A DNA stretch of 64,000 nt from assembly GCA_963717125.1 (NCBI GenBank), contig CAVQVG010000007.1:1054001-1118000 (forward strand). Reading direction: 5' to 3'. Source of the DNA: RYN-230 sp963717125 (lineage in GTDB: Bacteria > Actinomycetota > Actinomycetes > Streptosporangiales > Streptosporangiaceae). Shown one piece after another: positions 16,790-26,400 of the stretch (position 1 is the first letter of the stretch; each line of letters opens with the position of its first letter). The position numbers and the translations under genes were made by a program. A model generated the notes under the pieces. It searched no databases. It saw only the letters and a program-made list of their open reading frames with translations, and was not told the DNA's origin.

Positions 16790-17709
16790 CCGCGCACCGG
16801 ACCCTCAACCAAACTCAGGTCGTCAACCAGGACGGCTTCCGCGGGTTGGCGGTCCACCCCGATCGCGGCCCGGCCGATCGCGTCGGTCAGCAGGTTGGTG
16901 CCGATGGTGAGCAGGGCGATCATGGCGGCCGGGATGATCACCGCCCACGGATTGAGGGCCAGGCCCGCCCGGTTCTCGTTGATCATCATCCCCCAGTTGG
17001 CGGCGGGCGGTGGCTGGCCGAAGCCCAGGAAGGCGAGCCCGGACATGATGATGATCGAATAGGTCAGCCGCAATCCCGCCTCGACCGTCAGCGGGGTGCT
17101 GAGGCTGGGCAGGATCTCCTTGGCCATCACCGCGGCCGGGCGCATGCCCTGCAGCTCGGCTGCCTTCACGTAGTCGCGCTCGGCGATGTCCAGCGTGGCG
17201 GCGCGGATCACCCGGGCGACCGCGGGGGCGTGGGTCAGCCCGACCGCGAGCACGATCAGCCACAGCTGCGGGCCCAGGATGCTGAGCAGCAGCAGGGCGA
17301 ACACGAGCTGGGGGAAAGCCAGGATGACGTCCACCGTGCGCATGATCAGCCCGTCGGTGTGCCCGCGCAGGTAGGCGGCGCTGATCCCGGCGGCCGCCCC
17401 GGCGGCGACGCCGAGCACGGTCGCGCTGACCGCCATCAGCAGCAGCACCCACCCCCCGTCCAGCACCCGGGACAGCACGTCGCGGCCGAGGAAATCGGCG
17501 CCGAACGGGTAGGCCCCGGACGGCTTGGCGAACGGGAACGTGAGCAGCGCCTGCGCCGGATGCGGCGTCACCGCCGGGCCGGCGATGGCGACCACGGCCA
17601 CGAAGCAGGCCAGCCCCAGGCCGGCCGCGCCACGCGGGGTGCGTACCGCCTGGCCCAGGATGGCCAGCCACGGGTGGCGGCGCAGCCGCGGCGGGTCAGC
17701 AGCCGTCAT
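16786..17709 (-). CDS. Opp/Dpp-type ABC transporter permease (DppC position)
   Basis: 307 residues from the ATG at 17709 (MTAADPPRLRR). This start avoids the 66-bp overlap that the longer frame to 17796 would need, and GGAGG lies upstream. Landmarks are a first helix (LGLACFVAVVAIAGPAV), YPFGADFLGRDVLSRVLDGG in the DppC pattern, and an EAA loop AAELQGMRPAAVMAKEILP. The stop overlaps the start of the fused ATPase gene. Together with the permease at 17730-18722 it forms the channel of the second importer. Confidence 0.9.
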   Translation of the reverse strand: MTAADPPRLRRHPWLAILGQAVRTPRGAAGLGLACFVAVVAIAGPAVTPHPAQALLTFPFAKPSGAYPFGADFLGRDVLSRVLDGGWVLLLMAVSATVLGVAAGAAAGISAAYLRGHTDGLIMRTVDVILAFPQLVFALLLLSILGPQLWLIVLAVGLTHAPAVARVIRAATLDIAERDYVKAAELQGMRPAAVMAKEILPSLSTPLTVEAGLRLTYSIIIMSGLAFLGFGQPPPAANWGMMINENRAGLALNPWAVIIPAAMIALLTIGTNLLTDAIGRAAIGVDRQPAEAVLVDDLSLVEGPVRG

Positions 17710-17729
17710 CGGTGTCCCGGCCTCCGCTC

Positions 17730-18722
17730 TCACCTGGGGATCCGGTGCCGCGGCGTGGCCAGCAGCGCGATCACGTCGGTCACGATGTTCATGCACACGT
17801 AGAACGCGGCCAGCACCACGACGATGAACTGGATGACCGGGATGTCCCGGTCATCCACCGCGTACACCAGGCCCTGGCCGATACCGGGGAACGCGAAGAC
17901 GTACTCCACGATGACCACCCCACCCGCCAGGTACAGGAAGGTCAGGCCGATGACCTGGATGATCGGCGCGGTCGCGTTGGGCAGCGCGTGCAGCAGCACG
18001 ATCCGCCACCGCGGCACGCCCTTGAGCCGGGCCATCTCCACGTAGTCGGACTCCAGCGCCTCGATCATCGCGGCCCGGGTCATCCGCTGGATGTACGGCA
18101 CGATCACGACGACCAGGGTGGCCACCGGCAGGACGAGCAGCCGCGGCGCGGTCCACGCGTAACTGCCCGGCGGCAGCACGGACACCGCGGGCAGCAGGTG
18201 CAGCAGCACGGTCGAGAACACGATGACCAGGCCGATCGCGACCACGAACTCCGGCAGCGAAGTCACCGCCAGCGCGCCGACCGCGGTGACGTGGTCGAAC
18301 CAGCCGTCCTTGCGGAGCGCGGCGAGGATGCCGAGTGCGACGCCGAGCAGCGCGCCGATCACCCCGGTGACCAGCATCAGCACAGCCGAGTTGACCAGCC
18401 GCGGCGCGACGTAACCCCAGACCGGCTGCCCGTTGGCCAGGGAGTGCCCGAGATGCCCGGACAGCAGGCCGGAGAACCAGATCCAGTACTGGTCCAGCAG
18501 GCCCCGGTTCAGGTGCAGCGCGGCCTCCAGCCGGCGCACCGCGGCCGGGTCGCCGGCCGCGGTGCGGCCCAGCACGGCCACGGCGGCGTTGCCCGGCAGC
18601 ACCTGGGTGGCCAGGAACACCAGCACGGACACCACGCATAACGTGAACACCCCGACCGCGGCCCGCTGGCCGACGAGGTGGCGGACCGGGTGCGGCGGCC
18701 GGGCTGCCCGGGCAGGTGCCAC
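17730..18722 (-). CDS. Opp/Dpp-type ABC transporter permease (DppB position)
   Basis: 330 residues, GTG at 18722 preceded by GGAGGGATCGAC. It contains VFLATQVLPGNAAVAVLG and HLGHSLANGQPVWGYVAPRL as in DppB, the EAA loop MARLKGVPRWRIVLLHALPN, and the terminal helix pair. It is the first gene of a minus-strand operon (DppB, DppC, fused ATPase). The operon has no binding-protein gene of its own; the nearest candidate is the frameshifted gene at 20288-21905 on the other strand. Confidence 0.9.
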   Translation of the reverse strand: MAPARAARPPHPVRHLVGQRAAVGVFTLCVVSVLVFLATQVLPGNAAVAVLGRTAAGDPAAVRRLEAALHLNRGLLDQYWIWFSGLLSGHLGHSLANGQPVWGYVAPRLVNSAVLMLVTGVIGALLGVALGILAALRKDGWFDHVTAVGALAVTSLPEFVVAIGLVIVFSTVLLHLLPAVSVLPPGSYAWTAPRLLVLPVATLVVVIVPYIQRMTRAAMIEALESDYVEMARLKGVPRWRIVLLHALPNATAPIIQVIGLTFLYLAGGVVIVEYVFAFPGIGQGLVYAVDDRDIPVIQFIVVVLAAFYVCMNIVTDVIALLATPRHRIPR

Positions 18723-19176
18723 GTCGATCCCTCCTGCCAGCGTGGGCGGCTGGTTGGCCCCAGCCCTACCGTAACCGGGCGGCTACGCGAGGACAACGAG
18801 ATGACCCCAGATCATTCCGTCCAGCACTATTGCGGCTCGTATTAGTAGTGGGCTTACTATGCGGTTATACCGGACTGACGGCCACGGACGTCAGCGGATT
18901 CCCAGGAAGGGAGCTATTTGCCAGGTTCCGCCCATATCCCATGCTTCGCGGAGATATTCTCGTGGCAGCACGACCCGACCACCGAGCAGCCTCGCCGTCC
19001 GCCAGCTCAGGCTGCCTGGCCTGGATCGATGGCCTTTTATCTGCGAATTGGCTTAGTAATTCGGTGTCACATCAGTGGGAGCTGGGGCAGCCTGTGTCTG
19101 ACTTTAATGCTGAGCAGCGCGCTCATCCTGTGGCAAATGAAACAGGTGTTATGCCGGAACCGGCGGGCGCGGCCCG
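18723..19176. other. Divergent intergenic region, AT-richer than its neighbours
   Basis: About 450 bp separate the importer operon from the MDR reductase gene. Base composition drops visibly between 18820 and 19150. Short frames here have no coding-like third-position bias. Promoters for both directions must lie here, but I cannot assign boxes with confidence. Confidence 0.5.
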
Positions 19177-20220
19177 GTGAAAGCGGCGGCGTTCTATGAA
19201 TACGGACCCGCGGAGGCCATGTGCTACGCGGACATCCCCGACCCGGAGATCGGCGCCGGGGACGTCCTGGTGCAGGTGCAGGCGTGCGGGGTCAACCACT
19301 CCGACCTCGACTCCCGGGCTGGCACCTCGCGCTGGCCGTTCGAACTGCCCATGGTGCTCGGCGCCGAGTTCACCGGCACCGTGGTGGCGGTGGGCAGCCA
19401 GGCTGGGGCCGTCCGCACCGGCGACCTGGTGACCGCGCTGCAGCAGTACAGCTGTGGCCGCTGCGCGCAGTGCGCCCGGTGGCGGCCCGATCTGTGCGCG
19501 GACTTCGAGATCTTCGGCACCACCCGGTGGGGCGGGTACGGCGAACTGGTCCGCGTGCCGGCCGAGGTGGTGGTCCCGCTCGAGCCGGGCGACGACCTGC
19601 TGGCCGTGGCGGCCGGGCAGTGCGTGGTGAGCACCGCGTGGCACATGGTGAACCGGCTGGCCCTGGTCCGGCCGGGCGACCTGGTGCTGGTCCCGTCCGC
19701 GTCCGGCGGCGTGGCGGGTGCCCTGGTGCAGTGCGCCAAGCTGGCCGGCGCCACCGTGCTCGGCACCGTCAGCACCGCCGCCAAGGCCGACCAGGTGGCC
19801 GCGCTGGGCGCGGACCTGGTCGTGGTCCGGGAGCACCAGGACAGCCACGGGGACATCACCGCGCAACTGCTGGATGCCACGGGCGGCCGCCACTTCGACG
19901 CGGTGCTGGACACCGTGGGCGGCGAGTTGTTCGGCGCCCACATGTCCGTGCTCCGCGAGGAAGGCACCCTCGTCACGTGCGGCGCGCACGCGGGCGAGGT
20001 GGTGCCGCTCGACCTGATCCCGCTGTTCCGGAACGGCTGGCGGATCGTCGGCTTCCGGGTGGCCCCGCCCGTTGACCTCGCCACGTCACTGGAGCTCATC
20101 CGGCGCGGCGCCATCACCGTGCCCATCGCCGCCACGTTCCCGGTCAGCGACGCCGCCGCGGCGCACCGCTTCCTGGAACAGCGCCAGCACGTCGGGAAGG
20201 TGCTCCTGGTGACCGGGTAA
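19177..20220 (+). CDS. Zinc-type MDR alcohol dehydrogenase/quinone oxidoreductase
   Basis: 347 residues, GTG at 19177. The N-terminal catalytic domain has VQVQACGVNHSDLDSRAG and GAEFTGTVVAVG. The structural-zinc cysteines are present in CGRCAQCARWRPDLC. The Rossmann half contains VPSASGGVAGALVQ for NADP(H) binding and FDAVLDTVGGELF, which is typical of the quinone-reductase branch. The family reduces quinones or alpha,beta-unsaturated carbonyls, or oxidises alcohols; the substrate is unknown. It stands between the two halves of the second importer locus and is followed 67 bp later by the binding-protein gene. Confidence 0.9.
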   Translation: MKAAAFYEYGPAEAMCYADIPDPEIGAGDVLVQVQACGVNHSDLDSRAGTSRWPFELPMVLGAEFTGTVVAVGSQAGAVRTGDLVTALQQYSCGRCAQCARWRPDLCADFEIFGTTRWGGYGELVRVPAEVVVPLEPGDDLLAVAAGQCVVSTAWHMVNRLALVRPGDLVLVPSASGGVAGALVQCAKLAGATVLGTVSTAAKADQVAALGADLVVVREHQDSHGDITAQLLDATGGRHFDAVLDTVGGELFGAHMSVLREEGTLVTCGAHAGEVVPLDLIPLFRNGWRIVGFRVAPPVDLATSLELIRRGAITVPIAATFPVSDAAAAHRFLEQRQHVGKVLLVTG

Positions 20221-20287
20221 CCGGCCACCACCCCAGACCAGACACGCCCACCGCACCAACAGGAAGAATCTCGTGGAGGTAGATCCC

Positions 20288-21905
20288 GTGGATCGATCGG
20301 ATCAGAGCAGTACGCCTCGGCTGGCCGAGGGGCTGGGACGACGCCAGTTCCTTCGCGGGATTGCCGCCACCGGCGCCGTGGCCGGGGCCGGGGGTTTACT
20401 GGCCGCCTGCGGCGGGTCCAGCACCGGCGGCCAGAAGCAGCTGGCCTCGACCAGCCGCCGGCCGCGGCGCGGCGGCAACCTGAAGCTGGGCCTCACCGGA
20501 GGATCCAGCTCGGACACCATCGACCCGCACAAGAGCCTCACCTACATCGACACGTCCCGGCTGCAGTCGCTCTACCAGCCGCTGGTCCAGCTCGACGCGC
20601 AGGCCCAGATCGAGTACGTGCTGGCCGAGTCGATCACCGCGTACCACGGCTCGCTGGCCGAGTGGGTCATCGCGCTCCGGCCGGACGTCACGTTTTCCAA
20701 CGGCAAGGCGTTCACCTCGGCCGACGTGCTGTTCACGTTCCAGCGGGTGGTCAGCAACAACTTCACCGGGAAGTTCGGCCTCGGCCCGATCGACATGGCC
20801 GGCACCAAGGCGCTGGACAAGCACACCGTCCTGGTCAAGCTGACCAAGCCGTTCTCCAGCTTCGTCGAGCAGCTAGCGGCGTTCTGGTACAACCTGTACA
20901 TCGCGCCGGCCGTTCGACCCGGCCCACCCGGCCGGTACCGGGGCGTTCGTCTACCAGAGCTTCACCCCCGGCCAGCGCAGCGTGTTCACCCGTAACCCGG
21001 ATTACTGGAAGTCCGGGCTGCCCTACGTGGACACGCTGACCATCATCGACTTCAGCGACAACACCAGCCTGCAGGACGCGCTGACCACCGGCGTCATCGA
21101 CGGGGCCGGCGCGCTGGACGGGCCGCAGATCGCCGCGCTGGCCACCACCAGCGGGGTCAAGACCGTGGTGTCGCACTCCGGGGAGATCATCCCGTTCACC
21201 ATGCGGGTCGACCAGGCGCCGTTCAGCGACGTCAACGTCCGGCAGGCGCTGCGGCTGCTGGTGGACCGGCCGCAGCTGATCGACTCGGCGCTGGACGGCT
21301 ACGGCACGGTGGCGTACGACCTCTTCTCCCCGTACGACCCCGACTTCGACCACTCGCTGATCCGGCCCGCCCAGGGTGACGTGCCGCAGGCCAAGTTCCT
21401 GCTGAGGAAGGCGGGCCAGGACAACCTGACGGTGAGCCTGACCACCTCGGCCGTGGCCACCGGCACGGTGGCGATGGCGACCGTGCTGGCCGCCCAGGCC
21501 AAGGCGGCCGGCGTCACGGTCAAGCTGAGCAACGTCCCGTCCGGCACGTTCTTCGGGCCCAACTATCTCAAGTGGCCGTTCGCCCAGGATTACTACAACT
21601 ACTACCCCTATCTGGCCCAGGTCGCGGAGTCGATGCTGAAGGGCTCGCCGTTCAACGAGACGCACACCGATAATCCGCACTACACCAGCCTCTACAACCA
21701 GGCGAATGCCACCGCCGACCCGGCGCTGCGCAAAGAGATCGTCTACCAGATGCAGAAGTTCGACTTCACCGAGGGCGGCTACATCATCCCGGCCTATATC
21801 GACGTGCTCGACGCGTACAGCGACAAGCTGACCGGGTACACCGCGGGCAAGGTCGGCCAGCCGCTATCGAACTTCGACTTCGAGCATTTCGGCTTCATCA
21901 GCTGA
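20288..21905 (+). pseudogene. Family-5 ABC substrate-binding lipoprotein, frameshifted
   Basis: The start is taken as the GTG at 20288, because GGAGG lies 8 nt upstream. The N-terminus has a twin-arginine signal (RRQFLRGIAATGAVAGAG) ending in a lipobox (LLAACGG), so export is by Tat with lipid anchoring. The first ~207 residues match family 5 (GGNLKLGLTG, LYQPLVQLDAQ, LRPDVTFSNGKAFTSADVLF). Near 20910 the frame breaks: the expected FDPAHPAGTGAF continues in another frame, and the rest (FTRNPDYWKSGLPYVD to the stop at 21905) is intact. One or two bases changed there would restore about 540 residues. Either the gene is dead or the assembly has an indel. Confidence 0.85.
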
Positions 21906-21985
21906 CGGCCTGCAAACGGCTGACGGCCTGCAGGCAACTAACGGCCTTCGTCAACTGACGGCCTGCACTGGCTGACGGCATTGGG
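21902..21985 (+). repeat. Degenerate tandem repeat of CTGACGGCCTGCA
   Basis: Directly after the stop, the unit CTGACGGCCTGCA recurs four to five times with decay (CTAACGGCCTTCG, CTGACGGCATTGG). Unit length with spacers is about 17-20 bp. No coding capacity is visible. Confidence 0.7.
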
Positions 21986-22009
21986 CGGGCAAGGGCGTTG
22001 AGCAAAACA

Positions 22010-22047
22010 AATGGCCGGCGCGGGCCGCAGGACCCGCGCCGGCCATT
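22010..22047. terminator. 15-bp perfect hairpin between convergent genes
   Basis: Arms AATGGCCGGCGCGGG (22010-22024) and CCCGCGCCGGCCATT (22033-22047) pair perfectly around an 8-nt loop. The hairpin lies between the converging binding-protein genes, so it can serve both strands as a bidirectional terminator. Confidence 0.8.
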
Positions 22048-22077
22048 GCGCCAGCCAGCCTCACCTCTGGGCGGCGG

Positions 22078-23115
22078 CTACCGGAACAGCATGGGGCGCA
22101 CCGCGATCGTGTTGGTGATCATCCCGGTGCCGTACATGAGGTCGGCGACCCGCTGCACCTGCCCGACGCTCAGGAAGGTCGGGTACTGGCCGACCGTGAC
22201 CAGGTCAGCTTCTTGCGCCGTCATCCCGGGCAGCGTGCTCAGCACCGAACGCACCGTGCCCAGCTGGGCGGTGCTGGCCTTGGCCGTGGTGAGCGCGGCC
22301 TGGAAGGCGTGCAGCGCGGCCGGGTAATCGCGCGCGAACCCGGCCGTGGTGAAGTACCCGGACAGCGGCAGGCTGGCCGTGACGCCGCTGCACACGTCGA
22401 ACAGCTCCACGGCGCCGAGCTGGGTTTCCGCCTGCAGGATGTAGGGCTGCGCGGCCACGATGGCGCTGACCTGGTGATCGCGCAGCGCAGTGATCATGTC
22501 GCCGGGCGGCATGGCCTTCCAGACCACGCTGGACGGGCTCACCCCGTCGGTCTGCAGCACCGCCTCGGTGGCCAGCGTCTCGATGTTGTACGGGGCATCC
22601 GTGGAGAACGGGGCCAGTTCCGGCAGCGGGGTGGCCACCGCCTTGCCCTCCAGCTGCTGCGGGTTGGTGACCGCCGAGCCGGGCAGCGTCAGCACCTCCA
22701 TCACGCCAGATGTCGCGTCGTACCCGTCGGCGATCAGCCGCAGCCGCGCGCCGGACGGATGCGACTGCGCGTACAGCAGCCCGGCGTAGTCGCCGCTGAT
22801 CACCTCGGCCTGGCCGCTGCCCAGCGCCGCGTAAGCCCGCCGCAAGGTGGGGTAGGTCTGCACGTTGACATCCACGTGATGGCGGGCGAACAGCCCGTCG
22901 CGGACCGCCACCTGGAGCGGCGCGTCGGCGAACCCGGGTACCGCGGCCACCGTGATCTGCTGGTTCATCGCCTGGCCCGGCCCGCCCGGGGCGGCGTGGC
23001 AGCCGGCCGCGAGCAGGGCCAGCGCGGCCGGCGCCAGGACCAGGCCGGCCCGGCCCAGCCGGCCGGGTTTCCGATGGCAAGACCATAGCCGTGCGCCGGC
23101 CCGAACACTCTCCAT
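22078..23115 (-). CDS. NMT1/SsuA-type ABC substrate-binding lipoprotein
   Basis: 345 residues from the ATG at 23115, preceded by GAGGAGG; the frame upstream of it is not needed. The signal ends in a lipobox (ALLAAGCHAAP). The mature part is typical of the nitrate/sulfonate/taurine/thiamine-precursor group: ITVAAVPGFADAPLQVAVRDGLFARH, LGSGQAEVISGDYAGLL and ATEAVLQTDGVSP. No permease or ATPase partner is nearby. Instead it diverges from the nitrate-sensor-like histidine kinase gene of the conservon, so it may act as a ligand-capturing co-sensor rather than in transport (inference). Confidence 0.85.
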   Translation of the reverse strand: MESVRAGARLWSCHRKPGRLGRAGLVLAPAALALLAAGCHAAPGGPGQAMNQQITVAAVPGFADAPLQVAVRDGLFARHHVDVNVQTYPTLRRAYAALGSGQAEVISGDYAGLLYAQSHPSGARLRLIADGYDATSGVMEVLTLPGSAVTNPQQLEGKAVATPLPELAPFSTDAPYNIETLATEAVLQTDGVSPSSVVWKAMPPGDMITALRDHQVSAIVAAQPYILQAETQLGAVELFDVCSGVTASLPLSGYFTTAGFARDYPAALHAFQAALTTAKASTAQLGTVRSVLSTLPGMTAQEADLVTVGQYPTFLSVGQVQRVADLMYGTGMITNTIAVRPMLFR

Positions 23116-23493
23116 GAGGCCTCCTCTATGGTCCCCAGGGCAGTTACGCAAACGCCAGCGACATTTCCCGAATTAACGTAGTAGCGTCAATTTACGAGGG
23201 GCTATAGTAAATGCCGCAGGCGCGCTTCAGATAGGCTAACTGGTCTGGCTGGCCTGCGCGCCCGAAAAGCACGTTTTACCCCCGTGCCCAGGCGCCCCAA
23301 AGAATCTTTTTTCACAACAGTGGTAACAATTGCCGCGTACCGGCCGCCCGGGGGTTACAGTTGGCTCCTGACTCTGTTGAGACGGCGGCGCGCGGAATGG
23401 CGGTCCAGAAATCGTGCCGCTTTTCCGGGTCCCGCATCACCAGCCGCGGCTCGGTGGGTGCCTGCCGTTTCCCGGGTGAGAGGTGCAAATACT
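23116..23493. other. Divergent regulatory region upstream of the conservon
   Basis: About 380 bp, AT-richer than the genes around it. The frame in phase with the kinase is open from a GTG at 23284, but its codons lack the strong G/C bias at third positions seen after 23494, so I treat it as non-coding. Promoters for the binding protein and the conservon must lie here. Confidence 0.5.
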
Positions 23494-26400
23494 GTGCGGT
23501 CCAGGCGAGACAGGACAGACAGCAGCGCGGCTCCCGGTGCCGGCTACCGGCCCCCGGAGCTGGCCGCTGCCAGGCAAGCGGCCCCACGAGCCGCCGGCGG
23601 CGAGCTGGCGGTGGCGGCCTACCCGGGCTGGGCGGCGCAACCGTCCCCGCCCGGCGGGATCGGCGCCGGGCCCGGGACAGGCGGGCCGGGGGCAAGCGGG
23701 CCCGATGGCTCCGGACCGGGCGGCGCCGGGCCGGGCGGCGGGCCGCTCGCGGTCGGCGGGGTCCCCCGGGCGGCCTTCCGGTCGCCGCTGAAGAACTGGC
23801 GGGTGCGGTCCCGGCTGCTGCTGCTGGTCTTGCTGCCCACGTTAGCCGCGGTGGTGCTGGGCGGGTTCAGCGTGCTCTCCTCGGCGCGCAGCGCGCTGGC
23901 CTACCAGCGGGTGGAGCAGTTCTCCCGGCTGGGCAGCGGGATCACCAACCTGGTCCAGGCGCTGCAGGCCGAGCGCGAGGACACCATCAGGTACATCACG
24001 ATGGGCGCGCAGGGCGGCGGCCGTGCCGCGTCCGGTGGCGCGGCCGCGCCGGAGCTGGCCGTGCTCGCGCAGGATCATCGCAGCACCGACGCGCTCGCCG
24101 CCCGGGTGCGCAGCCTGGCCGGCGGCATCGGCCCGGCCTACCCGGCGCTGGCCCAGGAGGAAGCCCGCGCGGCGATCACCGCGATCGAGGGGCTCCCGGC
24201 GGTGCGCGGCGTCGCGGCCAGCTCGCAGATCCCGTCGCTGACCGTGATCCAGGAGTACGCGGCCGCGATCAACCAGCTGAACGCGCTGGAGGACGAGATC
24301 GCGGCCGGCAGCAACGACGCGGCGCTGGCCGACACGGTCCGGGTCGTCGGGCTCATCTCGGCCACCAAGGAAGAGGTGTCGCAGGAGCAGGCCATCCTCA
24401 CCTCGGCCCTCACCCCGGACCTGGTCGGCGCGGCCAAGCTCGGCCCGGGCCAGCTCACCGCGATCAACGCCGCGCAGGCCGAGCAGACCGCCGACCTGGC
24501 CCAGTTCGGCCTTATCGCCACCGCCGCGCAGCGCCAGCTGTACAACAGCGCGCTGTCCTCGGCCCAGGCCGACCAGGCCCAGGCGCAGGTGCAGCAGGCC
24601 ATCACGCTGGCCCTGGATGGCGGCTCCTCGACGGAGAACCCGGCCTTCACCAACGCCGCCAACGGGTCCGCCTACCTGGTCGCCAGCCTGCACCAGGTCG
24701 AGCAGTCGCTGATGTCCTCGATCATCGGGCAGGTCGCCGGCCTGCGCGACCGGGCCATCACCAGCGCCCTGGTGGAGGGCTTCGGCGTGCTGCTCGTCCT
24801 GGTCCTGGCGCTGATCTTCACGGTGGCCGTGGGCCGGTCCATGACCCGGCCGCTGGCCCGGTTGCGGTCCGGCGCGCTCGAAGTGGCCGGGGTGCGGCTG
24901 CCGGACACGGTCCGCCGGATGAGCGAAAGCGGCGGCGCGGACTCGCCGCCGGACATCGAGCCGATCGACGTGGACTCCACCGACGAGATCGGTGAGGTCG
25001 CCCGGGCGTTCGACCAGGTGCACCAGGAGGCGGTCCGGCTCGCGGCCAACGAGGCCGCGCTGCGCGGCAACGTCAACGCGATGTTCGTGAACCTGTCCCG
25101 GCGCAGCCAGTCGCTGGTGGAACGGCAGATCCGGCTGATCGACGACCTGGAGCAGGGCGAGCAGGACTCGGACCGGCTGGCCAACCTGTTCCAGATGGAC
25201 CACCTGGCCACCCGGATGCGGCGCAACTCGGAGAACCTGCTGGTCCTGGCCGGCCACGAGCTGTCCAGGCGGTGGAGCGAGCCGGTCGCGCTGGTGGACG
25301 TGCTGCGCGCCGCCGTGTCCGAGATCGAGCACTACGAGCGGGTCATCCCGAACATCCAGCCGGGCATCTCGGTCCGCGGCCAGGCGGTCAGCGACGTCGT
25401 GCACCTGCTGTCCGAGCTGGCCGAGAACGCGACCGCGTTCTCCGCCGCGGAGACGCCGGTGAAGGTGTCCGGGTACCTGCTCAGCAGCGGCGGCACGCTG
25501 GTGGACATCACCGACCAGGGCGTGGGCATGGGCGCCGACGAGATGGCCCACGCCAACTGGCGGCTGGACAACCCCCCGGTCGTCGATGTCGCGGTATCCC
25601 GCCGGATGGGCCTGTTCGTGGTGGCCCGGCTGGCCGCCCGGCACGGCATCCGGGTCCGGCTCCGGCCCGGTCCGGCCGGCGGCCTGACCGCCCTGATCTG
25701 GCTGCCGGACGAAGTGATCACCCGGGACACGGCCACGTCCGGCCCGGGGCTGCGCCCGTTCCGGCCGCCAGCGGCCGGCAGCACGGCCCGCTGGATGGAG
25801 AACGGGCTGGCGGTGGACGACCTGGCCGACCTGGCGCCGGCCGGATCCGGGCTGCCGCCGATGCGCCCGCTGCACTTCGAGCCCGGCCCGGAGGGCGGCG
25901 ACGGGGCCACCGCACCCACCGTGCCGGGGGCCAGCCCGGACCCCAAGGGGGTTCTGTCCGCGCCGGCCGCGGACACCCTGGACGCCGCCGGGCCCACAGC
26001 CGCGGGCCCGGAGACCCGCGGCCCGGGCGAGACCGACGGCCATCCCCCCGCCGACGGCTATTCCGCAGCCGACGGCTACCCCTCAGCCGACGGCTATCTC
26101 CCCGCCGACGGCTACCCCCCGGCCGATGGCTATTCCGCAGCCGACGGCCATCCCCCAGCGGCCGGGGAGGCCGGCAGTCCCGGTGCCGCCTCCCCGGCGC
26201 ACACCGTGATCGTGCCGCCGGCCCCGGACGGCGGGCCGGAGCACCGGCTGCCGATCTACGAGTCGGTGGAGTCCGACTGGTTCCGGCGCGGCCGCCCAGC
26301 CACCACCGCCGCACCGGACCGGACCGGCACGGACCGGACCGGCGCGGGCCGGAACGGCGCGGACCGGACCGGCAAGGACCGGAACGGCGCGGACCGGACG

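Noticed and set aside
21902..21985. CRISPR-like array
   Set aside because: Units are short, degenerate and almost contiguous, with no spacer structure and no cas genes.
23284..23493. N-terminal extension of the conservon kinase from GTG 23284
   Set aside because: Codons in this part lack third-position G/C bias and the stretch is AT-rich like the neighbouring regulatory DNA.
23842..26043. 733-residue minus-strand frame opposite the conservon kinase
   Set aside because: Arg/Gly/His-rich composition, no domain, and entirely antisense to a gene with clear motifs; long antisense frames are expected at this GC content.
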